DNA of 32,721 nt from SIG710 sp045596925 (GTDB lineage: Bacteria; Bacillota; Clostridia; Oscillospirales; CAG-272). The notes under the pieces are model-generated. The model did not search any database and had not been told where the DNA came from. It saw only the letters and a list, made by a program, of their open reading frames with translations. Positions 32,127 through 32,721 of the stretch are shown in pieces; positions within the stretch are counted from its first letter, which is position 1; every line of letters starts with the position of its first letter. The position numbers and the translations under genes were made by a program. The DNA lies in contig JAZODH010000035.1 of assembly GCA_045596925.1 (NCBI GenBank), positions 1-32,721 on the forward strand, in the 5' to 3' direction.

Positions 32127-32721
32127 ACCAATTCCATATCAAGCTTTATTGCGTTGTGAATGTCCCGTATACACTGCCTTGTTTCTTCAGCGTTTTCTCG
32201 TCCGCCGTGTTTTCTGCACGAGCAAACAGTGGCGTCCGAAAGAATTATGACATAAAGTCCGCTTCTCGGGTCAGCAAATACAGATTGTCCCGTGTATCCT
32301 CCGTGCCCGATGGCACCGTTCTCGAAAAGTCCCCCGGTGCGGCCGTATTTTTCGTCGGACCAAACGAATCCAAGTCCTCTTGATTGGCTCATGTTTGGAG
32401 TGTGATTTTGAACCGCTGATTCGAAGGTCTTTTGCGAAAACAGGGGCGCGCCCTTTGCAAGGAGCATATTTACGTACAGCATAACGTCCTCAAGATTTGA
32501 GAAAAGTCCTGCGTTCCCGCAGACGCCGCCTAAGTGTCGGCAGTTGTAATCATGGACGATCTCGGCCTCATTTGGGTTGGGATGGGCGTTGATTATATCC
32601 TTCTTTCGGTCGGGCAAAAATTCCGTATTTTTCATACCAAGAGGCTCTGCCACGTATCGGGTGAACAGACGGTCCAGCCGGTCGTCGAATACCTTTTCAA
32701 GCACCCGTCCCAGCAAAATAA
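32123..32721 (-). CDS. beta-lactamase-family serine hydrolase, N-terminus cut by the window edge
   Basis: The last 199 codons of a class C beta-lactamase/D-Ala-D-Ala-carboxypeptidase-type hydrolase; the frame is open to the right edge. Visible are the LFTRYVAEPLGMKNTEF helix, the YNC motif of the YxN type (DYNCRHLGG), GNAGLFSNLEDV, and the HGGYTGQS motif in place of KTG. The SxxK nucleophile region lies beyond the window. Such proteins may act on peptidoglycan peptides or other amides or esters; the substrate is unknown. The apparent start at 32716 is a TTG within the gene and is not a real start. It overlaps araM by four bases. Confidence 0.85.
   Translation of the reverse strand, partial: ILLGRVLEKVFDDRLDRLFTRYVAEPLGMKNTEFLPDRKKDIINAHPNPNEAEIVHDYNCRHLGGVCGNAGLFSNLEDVMLYVNMLLAKGAPLFSQKTFESAVQNHTPNMSQSRGLGFVWSDEKYGRTGGLFENGAIGHGGYTGQSVFADPRSGLYVIILSDATVCSCRKHGGRENAEETRQCIRDIHNAIKLDMELV

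Overview
The window looks like chromosome from an uncultured, low-to-middle GC member of class Clostridia (Firmicutes/Bacillota), probably a gut lineage near Oscillospirales or Christensenellales. The grounds are strong AGGAGG-type ribosome sites, consensus TTGACA/TATAAT promoters often with an extended -10, many bidirectional hairpin terminators, and Clostridia-typical families (DUF4364, DUF6062, SigH-like sigma factor, VanY/VanZ, AraM, separate MetH reactivation protein). The exact taxon cannot be fixed from sequence reading alone. No rRNA, tRNA, CRISPR array or transposase was seen. No gap without a gene exceeds 300 bases.

Layout. 1-1052: start of an unknown gene running off the left edge, and class II fructose-bisphosphate aldolase (both -). 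1239-4922 (+): a polysaccharide-deacetylase-like lipoprotein and a large GH106-like cytosolic glycosidase, separated by a hairpin terminator. 4946-5062: a composite palindromic repeat. 5137-6330 (-): homoserine dehydrogenase. 6474-8230 (+): DUF4364 protein, SigH-like sigma factor and a zinc-ribbon protein. 8382-9599 (+): tyrosyl-tRNA synthetase. 9645-14429 (-): an operon of radical-SAM DUF512 protein, DUF4163-like lipoprotein, Der and Obg. 14502-15416 (-): 8-oxoguanine DNA glycosylase. 15538-18831 (+): an operon of DUF6062 protein, MnmM-like tRNA methyltransferase, VanY-type carboxypeptidase and VanZ protein. 18900-19008: a second composite palindromic repeat, flanked by a 32-bp near-duplication of the end of the next gene. 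19016-20182 (-): ferredoxin-domain aldo/keto reductase. 20287-23720 (-): metallophosphoesterase, release factor 3 and small alarmone synthetase.

23800-26968 (+) is the accessory island. It has a hairpin-rich leader, a fibre-like protein with a short collagen-like tract, a 128-aa unknown, a 316-aa tail-like protein, a one-TM protein, a holin and an M23 endolysin, closed by a terminator. It reads as the tail-tip and lysis end of a phage, with no capsid, terminase, portal, tail-tube or integrase genes and with housekeeping genes on both sides. This is the most unusual content of the window.

26970-32721 (-): a serine hydrolase (cut by the right edge), AraM-type glycerol-1-phosphate dehydrogenase, MetF, the MetH reactivation protein and a MetH lacking that domain, tightly packed. 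Together the last three would complete methyl transfer from methylene-THF to homocysteine.
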